Shown here: one piece after another, positions 16,369 to 24,940 of the stretch
Position numbering within the stretch: position 1 is the first letter of the stretch
How the letters are laid out: every line of letters begins with the position of its first letter
NCBI RefSeq assembly: GCF_044987625.1
Contig: NZ_JBJDSB010000001.1
Location: 1,054,001-1,118,000, forward strand
Direction: 5' to 3'
Source: Desulfobaculum sp044987625
GTDB taxonomy: Bacteria; Desulfobacterota; Desulfovibrionia; Desulfovibrionales; Desulfovibrionaceae
DNA length: 64,000 bases
Translations under genes and position numbers: made by a program
The notes under the pieces: model-generated
The model's database searches: none
Told to the model about the DNA's origin: nothing
What the model saw: only the letters and a program-made list of their open reading frames with translations

Positions 16369-17781
16369 ATGCTCATCGACACATCCACGGCCAAGGACTT
16401 CATCAACGAAGACGCCATCTGGGCAACCATCGAAAAGGCAGACACCCCGGACCCCGCGGAAGTGCGGGATATCCTCGCCAAAGCGGCGGAACGCAAGGGG
16501 CTGACACAGTACGAGACCGCCGTGCTTCTGCAGAACACGGACAAGGACCTCGACGAAGAAATCTTTTCCACGGCCATGGCCGTGAAGCAGGGCATCTACG
16601 GCAACCGTCTGGTGCTGTTCGCGCCGCTGTACATCACCAACGAGTGCTGTAACAAATGCGCGTACTGCGGCTTCAACGCCGACAACGACGACCTTGACCG
16701 CCGCACCCTCAACGACGCGGAAATCGCCAGCGAAACCCGCGTGCTTGAGGACCTCGGCCAGAAGCGCCTGCTCCTCGTCTACGGCGAGCATCCCCGCCTC
16801 GACGCCAAATGGATCGCCCACACCATGCAGGTGGTGTACGACACCATCTCCGAGAAATCCGGTGAAATCCGCCGCGTCAACGTCAACTGTGCGCCGCTGG
16901 ATGTGGACGGCTTCCGCGCCCTGCAGGAAACCGGCATCGGCACCTACCAGTGCTTCCAGGAGACCTACCACCGCAAAACCTACGAAAAGGTCCACCTTGC
17001 CGGACGCAAGACCAACTACCTCTGGCGTCTGAACGCCCTGCACCGCGCGCAGGAAGCCGGCATTGACGACGTGGCCATGGGCGCCCTCTTTGGCCTGTAC
17101 GACCACCGCTTTGAAATGCTGGCCCTGCTCCAGCATGCCGAGCAGCTGGAAAAGGACTGGGGCGTTGGCCCGCACACCATTTCCTTCCCGCGCATGGAGC
17201 CCGCGCTGGGGTCCGAGATGTCCTACGACCCGCCCTACGCCATCTCCAAGCACGACTTCAAAAAGGTCGTCGCCATCCTGCGCCTGGCCGTGCCCTACAC
17301 CGGCCTCATCCTCACCACGCGTGAAAATGCCGAGTACCGCCGCGAGCTCATCAAGGTGGGCGTCTCGCAGATTTCCGGCGGCTCCCGCACCTACCCCGGC
17401 GCGTACACGGACCCCGAGTACGACCGTCCGGACGTGCAGCAGTTCTGCGTGGGCGACAACCGCTCCTTTGACGAAGTCATCCGCGACGTTGTGGAGCAGG
17501 GCTACCTGCCCTCGTGGTGCACCGCCTGCTACCGCCTTGGCCGCACTGGCGAGCACTTCATGGAACTGGCCAAAAAGGGCTTTATCCAGAAGTTCTGCCA
17601 CCCCAACGCCATGATGACCTTCAACGAGTACCTCAACGACTACGCCTCCCCCGAGACCCGCGAGGCGGGACGCCTTTTCCTTGAAAAGGAACTCAAAGGC
17701 ATTGGCGACGAAAAGACCCACACCCGCATTGCCGAACGCATGAAGCGCATCGACGCGGGTGAACGCGACCTCTACTTCTAG
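16369..17781 (+). CDS. hydG: [FeFe] hydrogenase H-cluster maturase HydG
   Basis: 470 residues, full length. Radical SAM tyrosine lyase that makes the Fe-CO-CN synthon of the H-cluster. The radical SAM cluster motif is ECCNKCAYCGFN near residue 90, and the C-terminal auxiliary cluster Cys set is visible in CTACYRLGRTGEHF and FCHPNA. It follows the small regulator gene after AGGAGGCGGG. A G+C-rich hairpin without T run (17798-17828) lies between this gene and the next. Confidence 0.96.
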   Translation: MLIDTSTAKDFINEDAIWATIEKADTPDPAEVRDILAKAAERKGLTQYETAVLLQNTDKDLDEEIFSTAMAVKQGIYGNRLVLFAPLYITNECCNKCAYCGFNADNDDLDRRTLNDAEIASETRVLEDLGQKRLLLVYGEHPRLDAKWIAHTMQVVYDTISEKSGEIRRVNVNCAPLDVDGFRALQETGIGTYQCFQETYHRKTYEKVHLAGRKTNYLWRLNALHRAQEAGIDDVAMGALFGLYDHRFEMLALLQHAEQLEKDWGVGPHTISFPRMEPALGSEMSYDPPYAISKHDFKKVVAILRLAVPYTGLILTTRENAEYRRELIKVGVSQISGGSRTYPGAYTDPEYDRPDVQQFCVGDNRSFDEVIRDVVEQGYLPSWCTACYRLGRTGEHFMELAKKGFIQKFCHPNAMMTFNEYLNDYASPETREAGRLFLEKELKGIGDEKTHTRIAERMKRIDAGERDLYF

Positions 17782-17797
17782 AGCATACCGACGACAC

Positions 17798-17828
17798 GGC
17801 CCCCGTCCGCCATTGGCGGGCGGGGGCC
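17798..17828 (+). other. intercistronic hairpin after hydG
   Basis: Perfect 14-bp stem (17798-17811 with 17815-17828), 3-nt loop, no T run. Probably a processing or attenuation element within the operon. Confidence 0.5.
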
Positions 17829-17940
17829 ATTGCCAGACGCCTGCCGCCCCTCCACGCACGCCGCTGTCCCCCACGCTTTTGCAGGCCGCCGCGCCCCGGC
17901 GCGGCGTAGGCATGTGTGCCGTCCGTTTTCAGGAGCCGAT

Positions 17941-18606
17941 ATGCTCGCTGTTCCCGGCATTGCCGCCCTTGGCGTCCCGGACGCCCTTGCCGCGGCGCGC
18001 CGCCGCATCATTCTGCACGCCGCCGTGTACGGCAATTTTGCGTCCTCGCCCCGCCACGCCAAGGCGTTTGACGCCGTCTTGGCCGCGCCCGAGTTTCAGG
18101 GGCTGGACATCATCCACATCGCCCCCGAGGCCCTTGGTGAAGCGGCAGACGCATGCGGTGCAGTTAACTGCGGGGCAACACCCCACGCCCTTTCGGACAG
18201 CGCGGGGACAGATGCCGCTTCGGACGCCGCCCGCATCCTGCGCCACGACTGGAGCGCGCAGGCCATGCGCGAGCACGCCGACGCCTCGCTTGACTATGTC
18301 CGCGGGCTGGCCGCGCGCCACCCGAAACGCGTACGCATCCACATGACGCCGCACCTTGGCCTGTTCCCGGCCCTCGTCATCGACGACAGTCTCTTTTTTG
18401 GCCACTACGCCCACGCCCCAGTGCCCGCACCAGAGGGCTACTGGCTGCGCGTGGACACGGACACCGCCCTGCTTGATGCGTGGCTAGACGCCGGATGCAT
18501 CCCCGGCGACGCTACGCCCGACCAGCGCGCGGCCCTGCGCATCCTTGCCGAGTGCCGTCACGCCATGGCCTCGGCCACGACCCTTCACACAGGACCCGAC
18601 GCATGA
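17941..18606 (+). CDS. unrecognised protein inside the hydGEF maturation operon
   Basis: 221 residues from the ATG at 17941, chosen because CAGGAGCC precedes it; the frame is open further upstream but without a start signal. I do not recognise the family. There is no signal peptide, membrane helix or Cys cluster. Striking parts are RRIILHAAVYGNFASS, FQGLDIIHIAPEAL, and a C-terminal part VRIHMTPHLGLFPALVIDD..FFGHYAHAPVPAPEGYWLRV rich in His and Pro. It lies between hydG and hydE, and its stop overlaps the hydE start (ATGA), so it is translationally coupled to a maturase. A role in H-cluster assembly is inferred from position alone. Confidence 0.75.
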   Translation: MLAVPGIAALGVPDALAAARRRIILHAAVYGNFASSPRHAKAFDAVLAAPEFQGLDIIHIAPEALGEAADACGAVNCGATPHALSDSAGTDAASDAARILRHDWSAQAMREHADASLDYVRGLAARHPKRVRIHMTPHLGLFPALVIDDSLFFGHYAHAPVPAPEGYWLRVDTDTALLDAWLDAGCIPGDATPDQRAALRILAECRHAMASATTLHTGPDA

Positions 18607-19610
18607 CCATGAACCTTTCCCGCTCCGACATCATCACTCTGCTGGACGGCCACGACGACAGATGGCTCTACGGCGCTGCCGACGCAACTCGCCGCGACGT
18701 TTTCGGCACGGACGTCTACCTGCGCGGCATTGTGGAGTTCTCCAACCACTGCTGCCGCCGCTGCCAATACTGCGGCCTGCGCGCGCCCAATACCAAGGCC
18801 CAGCGCTACCGGCTGGACGCCGAGCACATTGAGAACGCCGCCGCCCTTGTGCCGCAGCTTGGCTTTGGCACCCTCGTGCTCCAGTCCGGGGACGACTTCA
18901 GCTACTCCGGCGAAGCCATCGCCGCCCTTGTCCGTAATATCAAGGAGCAGCAGGACATCGCCATCACCCTCTCCCTTGGGGACCGCACCGAGGACGACTT
19001 TGCCCTGTGGCGCGACAGCGGCGCGGACCGCTATCTCCTCAAACTGGAGACCACGGACCCGGACCTGTACGCCGCCTGCCGACCGGGAGAAAACCTCGCG
19101 GACCGCTTCCGGCGCATAGAAGAGCTTCGCAAACTGGGCTACGAGGTCGGCTCCGGCGTCATCACGGGCCTGCCCGGCATGACCACGCCACGCCTTGCCG
19201 ACGACCTGCTGCGCCTGTCCTCGCTGGAGCTGGACATGATTGCGGCCGGCCCCTTTGTTCCGCATCCGCAAACGCCTTTCGCGGGCGAGGACCATGGCTC
19301 GCTGGACACCAACTACCGCGCCTCGGCCATTTTACGCCTGCTGAACCCGCAGGCAAACATCCCCGCCACCAGCGCGCTGGATGTTCTGCAAGCGGGTGGA
19401 CGCTGCACCGCCCTTGCCCGAGGCTGCAACGTCATCATGCCCTCGCTCACGCCCGAAGACGTGCGCGCGGCCTATTCCATCTACCCCGGCAAGAACACCT
19501 TCACGTCCGACGCCCTCGCCTACGCCGAAGACGTCAAGGCCATGATCCGCGAGGCCGGATACACCCCTTCGGCCTCCCAAGGCTTTTCACCGAGGAGCAC
19601 CCATGTCTGA
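18603..19610 (+). CDS. hydE: [FeFe] hydrogenase H-cluster maturase HydE
   Basis: 335 residues. Radical SAM enzyme needed for H-cluster dithiomethylamine bridge assembly. The cluster motif CCRRCQYCGLR is at about residues 50-60, followed by the radical SAM barrel (LVLQSGDD, ITLSLGDRTEDD, GSGVITGLPGMT) and the C-terminal BATS-type region (ALARGCNVIMPSLTP). The start codon overlaps the preceding stop and has AGGA upstream. It overlaps hydF by 8 bp. Confidence 0.95.
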   Translation: MTMNLSRSDIITLLDGHDDRWLYGAADATRRDVFGTDVYLRGIVEFSNHCCRRCQYCGLRAPNTKAQRYRLDAEHIENAAALVPQLGFGTLVLQSGDDFSYSGEAIAALVRNIKEQQDIAITLSLGDRTEDDFALWRDSGADRYLLKLETTDPDLYAACRPGENLADRFRRIEELRKLGYEVGSGVITGLPGMTTPRLADDLLRLSSLELDMIAAGPFVPHPQTPFAGEDHGSLDTNYRASAILRLLNPQANIPATSALDVLQAGGRCTALARGCNVIMPSLTPEDVRAAYSIYPGKNTFTSDALAYAEDVKAMIREAGYTPSASQGFSPRSTHV

Positions 19611-20811
19611 TAAAGCCCCACGCGGGGTCCGGCTCGTCATTGCGCTGGCCGGCCGCCGCAACGCCGGCAAGTCCTCCCTCATCAACGCCATCACCGGGCA
19701 GGACATCGCCATCGTCTCGGACCATCCCGGAACCACAACGGACCCCGTGGCCAAGCACTACGAGCTGATTCCCCTCGGCCCCGTCACCTTTTACGACACC
19801 GCCGGCCTCGACGACGAAGGCGACCTTGGCGGCCTGCGCGTGAAGGCCACCAACAAAGTTCTGCTGCGCTCGGACCTTGCCGTGGTGGTCATCGGCGACG
19901 AAGGCCTCGACGCCTACGAACAGAAGACCATCGCCCGCATCCGCGAGCTGGATATCCCCTTCCTTGTCGTCTTCAACAAAAGCGACCGTTCCGCCCCCAC
20001 CGCCGCTGACACCGCATGGTGCGAGGCCGAAGGCATCACCTGGCTGGCCGTCTCCGCCACCACAGGCGAGAACATTACCGAGCTGAAGGAAGCCCTCATC
20101 GCCGCCGCGCCGCCGGAATTCCGCGACGAGCCGCTGCTGTGCCGCGACCTCGTGGACGCTGGACAATGGGCCGTGTGTGTGGTGCCCATCGACCTCTCCG
20201 CCCCCAAGGGCCGCCTGATTCTGCCGCAGGTGCAGGTCCTGCGCGACTTGCTGGATGCGGGCGCACTTGCCGTCACCGTCAAGGAATTCGAGCTGGCCGG
20301 CGCGCTAAGTGGCCTCAAAGACGACCCCGCCCTTGTTATCACGGACTCACAGGTCATCGATAAGGTGGCGGCCACCGTGCCGGAACGCGTGCCCACCACC
20401 ACCTTCTCCACGCTGTTTGCGCGCTACAAGGGCGACATCGGCCCGCTGGTGGAGGGCGCCCGCGCCATCGACACCCTCAAGGACGGCGACAAGGTGCTGG
20501 TGGCCGAAGCCTGCTCCCACCACGTTGCCGACGACGACATCGGCCGTGTGAAGATTCCCCAGTGGATGAAGCGCGCCACGGGCAAGGACATCGTTTTTGA
20601 CGTCTACGCCGGGCACGACTTTCCCGAGGACCTTGAGCAGTACGCCCTGTGTATCCACTGCGGCTCCTGCATGCTGAACCGCCGCGAGATGCTCCGACGC
20701 ATCCGCGAATGCGTCCGCCGCGGGGTGCCCATTACCAACTATGGCGTTGCCATCTCCAAATTGCAGGGCGTTCTGGAGCGCGTCATCCGCCCCCTCGGCC
20801 TCACGCCGTAG
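19603..20811 (+). CDS. hydF: [FeFe] hydrogenase maturation GTPase HydF
   Basis: 402 residues. Scaffold and carrier that delivers the 2Fe subcluster to HydA. N-terminal GTPase domain with P-loop GRRNAGKSSLI, DTAGLDDEGD and NKSD; middle dimerisation domain; C-terminal cluster domain with EACSHHV and CIHCGSCML supplying the iron-sulfur Cys ligands. Last gene of the maturation operon; a 10-bp hairpin lies about 220 bp downstream at 21029-21053. Confidence 0.96.
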   Translation: MSDKAPRGVRLVIALAGRRNAGKSSLINAITGQDIAIVSDHPGTTTDPVAKHYELIPLGPVTFYDTAGLDDEGDLGGLRVKATNKVLLRSDLAVVVIGDEGLDAYEQKTIARIRELDIPFLVVFNKSDRSAPTAADTAWCEAEGITWLAVSATTGENITELKEALIAAAPPEFRDEPLLCRDLVDAGQWAVCVVPIDLSAPKGRLILPQVQVLRDLLDAGALAVTVKEFELAGALSGLKDDPALVITDSQVIDKVAATVPERVPTTTFSTLFARYKGDIGPLVEGARAIDTLKDGDKVLVAEACSHHVADDDIGRVKIPQWMKRATGKDIVFDVYAGHDFPEDLEQYALCIHCGSCMLNRREMLRRIRECVRRGVPITNYGVAISKLQGVLERVIRPLGLTP

Positions 20812-21662
20812 GACGCAGCGCTTCCGGGCCACAGCGCCCCACCCTGTTGTGGCGGGAACGTCCTGCGCGGCCATAGGTCGCCCGCGCCCACACCGCCCCG
20901 GCAACGCCGTCCGGATGACGGCGCGCCGGATACTCCCCAGCGGTGCCGCACGCAGCCAGACGCTCTGACGCAGACATGCGCCCGGCGCCCATGCATACGC
21001 AGACACGTCCGTTCCCGCCCCACACATCGCCCAGCGCCAAAACGGCGCTGGGCGACTACGTTTCTGGCTGGAGATGGGAGGGCCAGCGCTGAACCCGGCA
21101 CTGAACACAAAGCGAGGTCCGAGGCATGCGCTTGGGCATGCGCCTCATCTGACGCTGGGGTGGTCATCCTGCTCATGGACGCCCCGCCACCTGCGTGCGC
21201 CGTGAGCCTACAGCCAAGGAGCCTGCCGCAGAACAAGGAGCAAAAGGCCGAGAGGGCGCGGCAGAGCACGCGCCGGGCACCAAAGGGCAAGGGCGCAGCC
21301 ACACGCACTCCCCGCCGCGCAGATTCCTGCTGGATTGCACGGGCGCTTGGCTGTAGCATCAGTGCCACCCGGCAGCGCGCAGCGCTTTGCCCGTACAGCC
21401 GCCACACAGCGCGGGGCGCGGTCAAAACCACATGCGGCGAAACCTCGCGCACCTGCCCGCAACCGGGCGCAATTGTACAGACATTCCCCGGAGCACGCAC
21501 AGCGCCTTGCATGACGGGAATGCACACCGCGAAAACACGCCATGGGCACCGGAAATTGCAGAGAATATCCGTTGACTTGGCACAACGTACCGTGGTAGGG
21601 GCTTGCTGTTTGTGAATGTTTGAACGAAACGCAAGTCGCTCGCTACGGTGAGGACGGCACAC
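20812..21662 (+). other. 850-bp intergenic region between hydF and the F0 operon
   Basis: No gene is convincing on either strand. It contains a perfect 10-bp hairpin with AAAAC loop (21029-21053), a second hairpin at 21121-21146, a possible -35 TTGACT at 21572-21577 with a poor -10 (TAGGGG, 21596-21601), and a Rex-like site. The rest is unexplained. Confidence 0.5.
21610..21627 (+). promoter_or_regulatory. Rex-like operator upstream of the F0 operon
   Basis: TTGTGAATGTTTGAACGA compared with the Rex consensus TTGTGAANNNNTTCACAA: left half-site perfect, right half-site 4 of 7. It lies about 40 bp before atpZ and behind a possible promoter. Confidence 0.4.
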
Positions 21663-21929
21663 ATGCTCTTTGGCAAACGGAAGAAAGACGAACGACCCCT
21701 CCTTGACCTTATGGGAGACGTGGGCACCATCGGCATGCACATGGTGGCTTCCACGTTTGTGGGGTTGGCCATAGGCTACTATCTGGACGAATGGCTCGGT
21801 ACTGGCCCGTGGTTACTGCTTTTCTTCCTCCTTGTCGGCATTGCCGCCGGATTCAAAAACGTATATGAGCAGGCGATGCGAATGATGAACGATAAGGATG
21901 AAGATGATGCGTCTCGCGATGATACATGA
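21663..21929 (+). CDS. atpZ: AtpZ/AtpI-family small membrane protein
   Basis: 88 residues with two hydrophobic helices (GTIGMHMVASTFVGLAIGYYL and WLLLFFLLVGIAAGFKNVY) and the GYYLDEWLGT turn typical of the AtpZ/AtpI family that accompanies F0 genes and assists ATP synthase assembly or ion handling. ATG at 21663 is preferred over GTG at 21648, GGTGAGGA being its ribosome binding site. It overlaps the next gene by 32 bp. Confidence 0.82.
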   Translation: MLFGKRKKDERPLLDLMGDVGTIGMHMVASTFVGLAIGYYLDEWLGTGPWLLLFFLLVGIAAGFKNVYEQAMRMMNDKDEDDASRDDT

Positions 21930-22338
21930 GAACGTCGAGGCACGGCTGTACCGGATGGGCTACACGCTGAGGGATGTCCGCATCCTGGTCCGGAATCAGT
22001 TGTACCTCGCCACAGGCTCTGTCGTCATAGCGGCATGCCTTGGCTGGATGTATCCGTGGCTGTTTGATTTTGCTGCAGGCGCGGTGCTTATCACGCTGAA
22101 CTTCTCTTCCCTGACTCAATTCGTTCAGCATCTCGTGCACAAAAGAGATGGCGCCGTAGCCCGTCTGCTCTTCAGGTTCTACGGGCGGCTCTTTTTGACC
22201 GGTCTGGCTCTGTTTGCCCTGATCGTCTGGGGAAACGCGGTCGTTGCGGCATTGCTCGCCGGTCTTTCCACGGTAGTGGTCACGATTCTCATCTGGGGCG
22301 CCGCCCAGGTGATAGGGAAAAACGCGAAGGAGGCGTAA
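21898..22338 (+). CDS. atpI: ATP synthase subunit I
   Basis: 146 residues with four hydrophobic helices (about 32-50, 54-75, 96-115, 118-140), the pattern of ATP synthase chain I, an assembly factor for the c-ring. It begins inside atpZ; ATGs at 21898, 21904, 21907 and 21919 are in frame and the AAGGA at 21895 could serve more than one. It ends 5 bp before atpB. Confidence 0.75.
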   Translation: MKMMRLAMIHENVEARLYRMGYTLRDVRILVRNQLYLATGSVVIAACLGWMYPWLFDFAAGAVLITLNFSSLTQFVQHLVHKRDGAVARLLFRFYGRLFLTGLALFALIVWGNAVVAALLAGLSTVVVTILIWGAAQVIGKNAKEA

Positions 22339-22343
22339 GGAAA

Positions 22344-23036
22344 ATGGCAGCTGGTGGTGGATTACCGCATCCGGTTCTTCTGGTTCCCAACGCGCTGGAC
22401 GCCATGGGAATCCATGTCCCGATACACATCAGCCTGACGTGGACCGTCATGCTGCTCCTCTTCGTTACGGCTTTCATTGTCAGCCGCAACCTGAAGATGG
22501 TGCCGGGCAAGCTCCAAAACCTCTTCGAGCTCATCATCGGTGGGCTTGAGGACTTCGTCGTCACCAACATTGGCGAAGAAGGCCGCAAGGTCTTTCCGGT
22601 CCTGTGTGTGCTGTTCCTGTTCATCCTGCCCATGAACTGGGTGGGCCTGATTCCGGGCTTCGACGCACCGACCGCCAACGTGAACACCAACGCCGCCATG
22701 GCGATGTTCCTGTTCCTCTACTACAACTGGATCGGCATCAAGAAGTGGAAGTTTGGCTACGTCAAACACTTCATGGGACCGATTCCCGCGCTGGCACCGC
22801 TCATGATGATCATCGAGTTCGTCAGCCATCTCTCCCGTCCGCTGTCGCTGACGCTTCGTCTGTTCGGCAACATTAAGGGTGAGGAAATCGTCCTCGTGCT
22901 GATGTTCACCTTGGCACCCTTGGTGGGCACGCTTCCGATGTACTTCCTGTTCGTACTGGCGAAGTTCATCCAGGCCTTCATCTTCTTCATGCTGGGCATG
23001 ATTTACCTGAAGGGCTCTTTGGAACACGCACATTGA
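22344..23036 (+). CDS. atpB: ATP synthase F0 subunit a
   Basis: 230 residues. Membrane stator subunit forming the ion half-channels. Contains the conserved SLTLRLFGNIKGEE segment with the essential Arg, plus five to six helices and the C-terminal LPMYFLFVLAKFIQAFIFFMLGMIYL. Ribosome binding site GTAAGGA. As in other Desulfovibrio, F0 a and c genes are separate from b, delta and F1 genes, none of which are in this window. Confidence 0.95.
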   Translation: MAAGGGLPHPVLLVPNALDAMGIHVPIHISLTWTVMLLLFVTAFIVSRNLKMVPGKLQNLFELIIGGLEDFVVTNIGEEGRKVFPVLCVLFLFILPMNWVGLIPGFDAPTANVNTNAAMAMFLFLYYNWIGIKKWKFGYVKHFMGPIPALAPLMMIIEFVSHLSRPLSLTLRLFGNIKGEEIVLVLMFTLAPLVGTLPMYFLFVLAKFIQAFIFFMLGMIYLKGSLEHAH

Positions 23037-23118
23037 TCCGGCGCCTAGCGCCAATCCCGATACCGGGGGAAACGGTCATTTGACCGATTGTATATCAACT
23101 ACCTGGAGGTTTTATCCA

Positions 23119-23433
23119 ATGCGTAAAGCTATTCTGACCGTCCTGAACACCGTGGCTCTCGTCGCCGTCGCTTCTGTTGCCTTCGCCGCTGATGGTGGCG
23201 TTGCTACCGCTTCCGTCTGGGCTTCCGCCATCGGCATGGCTATCGCCGCTGCTGGTTGTGGTCTTGGTCAGGGCATGGGCCTCAAGGCCGCTTGTGAGGG
23301 CACCGCCCGTAACCCCGAGGCTTCCGGTAAGATCACCGTTACCCTCATTCTGGGTCTGGCCTTCGTCGAGTCCCTCGCCATTTACGCCCTCGTCGTCAAC
23401 CTGATCCTCCTGTTCGTTAAGCCTTTCGCTTAA
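23119..23433 (+). CDS. atpE: ATP synthase F0 subunit c
   Basis: 104 residues from the ATG behind CTGGAGG. An N-terminal signal-like segment of about 23 residues precedes the two-helix hairpin. Helix 1 has GLGQGMG, the loop is ARNPEASGKI, helix 2 is ILGLAFVESLAIYALVVNLILLF with the ion-binding Glu84. Gln51, Glu84, Ser85 and Tyr89 fall at positions equivalent to the sodium-binding Gln32, Glu65, Ser66 and Tyr70 of Ilyobacter tartaricus c, while the Thr67 equivalent is Leu86. Followed by a strong terminator. Confidence 0.94.
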   Translation: MRKAILTVLNTVALVAVASVAFAADGGVATASVWASAIGMAIAAAGCGLGQGMGLKAACEGTARNPEASGKITVTLILGLAFVESLAIYALVVNLILLFVKPFA

Positions 23434-23455
23434 GAACGAAAATTGCTACACTGAG

Positions 23456-23482
23456 GGCCGCGCCACGGCGCGGCCTTCTTTT
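23456..23482 (+). terminator. terminator of the F0 operon
   Basis: 9-bp stem (23456-23464 with 23467-23475), then TTCTTTTT. Confidence 0.9.
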
Positions 23483-23491
23483 TCCACTTTT

Positions 23492-23509
23492 TTGTTAAAA
23501 ATTTCACAT
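23492..23509 (+). promoter_or_regulatory. Rex box at the rex start codon
   Basis: TTGTTAAAAATTTCACAT matches TTGTGAANNNNTTCACAA at 12 of 14 defined positions. It overlaps the first codon of rex, indicating autoregulation. Confidence 0.65.
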
Positions 23510-24167
23510 GAATCCCGGAAAAACTACAAAAGTGAAAAGTCAGCACATTCCAAGAGCCACTATCCAGAGGATGGCCGTCTACATTCAGGTCCTTGAGAAC
23601 CTCCAGCGCGATGGCAAGAACGTCATCTCCTCGGAGCTTCTGGCCCGCACCTGTGATGTCAATCCGTCCCAGATCCGCAAAGACCTCGCTTACTTCGGTG
23701 AGTTTGGCGTGCGCGGTGTGGGATACTACGTGCAGGACCTCATCACCAGCATCAAGCAAGCGCTCGGTGTCGACCGCGTTTGGAAATGCGCCCTCGTGGG
23801 CGTTGGCAACCTCGGTCGTGCCCTGCTCAATCACCGCGAGTTCCGTCTGCGCGGCTTCCATATTGTTGGCGCCTTTGACTGCGACCCCTTCAAGATCGGC
23901 GAAATTGTCTCCGGCCTTGAGGTTGTCTGCTCCCGCCGCCTCAAAGAGAAGGTGGACGAGCTGGGCATTGAGGTCGGCATCATCACCACGCCGCCGGAAC
24001 GCGCGCAGCGAGCCTGCAACTACCTTGTGGACGCTGGTATCCAAGGCATCCTGAATTTCGCCCCCGCGCGGATCGACGTGCCCGACAACGTGAACGTAGA
24101 GTACGTGGACTTCTTCCACCACTTCTACGCCGTGGCGTTTAACGTCACCCTCGCGCTGCAGGACTAG
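23508..24167 (+). CDS. rex: redox-sensing transcriptional repressor Rex
   Basis: 219 residues. Binds DNA when NADH/NAD+ is low and releases it when NADH rises; in Desulfovibrio it controls sulfate-reduction and energy genes. N-terminal winged helix (IPRATIQRMAVYIQVLENL, VNPSQIRKDLAYFGEFGVRGVGY), then a Rossmann domain with LVGVGNLGRALL and the C-terminal swapped helix (FFHHFYAVAFNVTLAL). The ATG at 23508 has no Shine-Dalgarno and coincides with the Rex box; GTG at 23532 is an alternative that still retains the DNA-binding domain. Confidence 0.94.
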   Translation: MNPGKTTKVKSQHIPRATIQRMAVYIQVLENLQRDGKNVISSELLARTCDVNPSQIRKDLAYFGEFGVRGVGYYVQDLITSIKQALGVDRVWKCALVGVGNLGRALLNHREFRLRGFHIVGAFDCDPFKIGEIVSGLEVVCSRRLKEKVDELGIEVGIITTPPERAQRACNYLVDAGIQGILNFAPARIDVPDNVNVEYVDFFHHFYAVAFNVTLALQD

Positions 24168-24819
24168 ACAGGCTCTTTTCTCCCCGCGGACACCGGATCC
24201 GCCTGCCGCCAGGAGAGAGGGAAATTCCTACCTACCCACTTCCCTCTTTCCGGGATTTTCTGCATCCATTGAACGGCTCTGTAACTCCCCCTTTATCTCT
24301 CTATCTTCCCCCTAGAATTACGACTCTGCTCTCTTACACCATGTGCGAAAAACGTCGCGAAGGCGACATGTCATGAAACAGACACAGCATTGCATTCCGT
24401 AAATACGTACGAGTGGCAGCACCTCCCGCGCTGCCGCATCTTTTACCTCATTTATAAAGACACACTAAGAAGCCCTGCCGCGCCGCTCCCCCGCCTTACC
24501 GCCACGTACCACGCACGCAACGCTCAAAACCCGCATCAAGCTCTGCCGCAAGCCATTTTTCTCTCCTTCCGGACCATTCTTGCGTAACAATTGATTGACC
24601 ACACAACCACGACGCACCCATCAGTACATCACAAACCGTGCATACGCACGAACAATACGTATACACAGCGTCAGATGCCCGTGCAGTGCGGATTTTCGCG
24701 GTTTCTCCCGTGATATTCCACGAAAAAGTGTCCTGCTACAGACGAAAAACGCTTGCGTTTTCAAAATAAGGCGTCTACCGTTTTATCTGCTTTGGCGCAC
24801 TAGCCGGGCACTTTGACAA
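24168..24819 (+). other. intergenic region upstream of the SAM riboswitch
   Basis: About 650 bp without a gene. Contains an imperfect terminator-like repeat after rex (near 24213-24252), a hairpin GGCAGC-ACCTCCCGC-GCTGCC (24415-24435) followed by ATCTTTT, and a weak promoter candidate for the riboswitch transcript (TTGCGT 24753-24758, 17 bp, TACCGT 24776-24781). Confidence 0.45.
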
Positions 24820-24924
24820 CGAATCATGCAGAGAGGCGCGAGGGATCTGGCCCGACGACCGCCCGGCAACCTGCCATCAAGGCAAGGTGCTAATGCCAGC
24901 CCCGAAAGGGACCCATGGAGACAA
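24820..24924 (+). promoter_or_regulatory. SAM-I (S-box) riboswitch
   Basis: The class consensus is readable in order: AGAGAGG at 24830, GAGGGAT, GGCCCGACGA, CCCGGCAACC near 24862-24871, then the P3 element (CTGCC..GGCAAGG), GGTGCTAATGCCAG and the CCCGAAAGGG P4 hairpin. It precedes an intrinsic terminator and the panC-DUF502-metK genes, so SAM binding is expected to stop transcription. P1 pairing is the least clear part. Confidence 0.9.
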
Positions 24925-24940
24925 CAATCCTGGATTCATG

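Noticed and set aside
20739..21740. 333-codon minus-strand frame in the hydF-atpZ gap
   Set aside because: No ribosome binding site, odd Cys/Arg composition, and overlap with both hydF and atpZ; not supportable as a gene.
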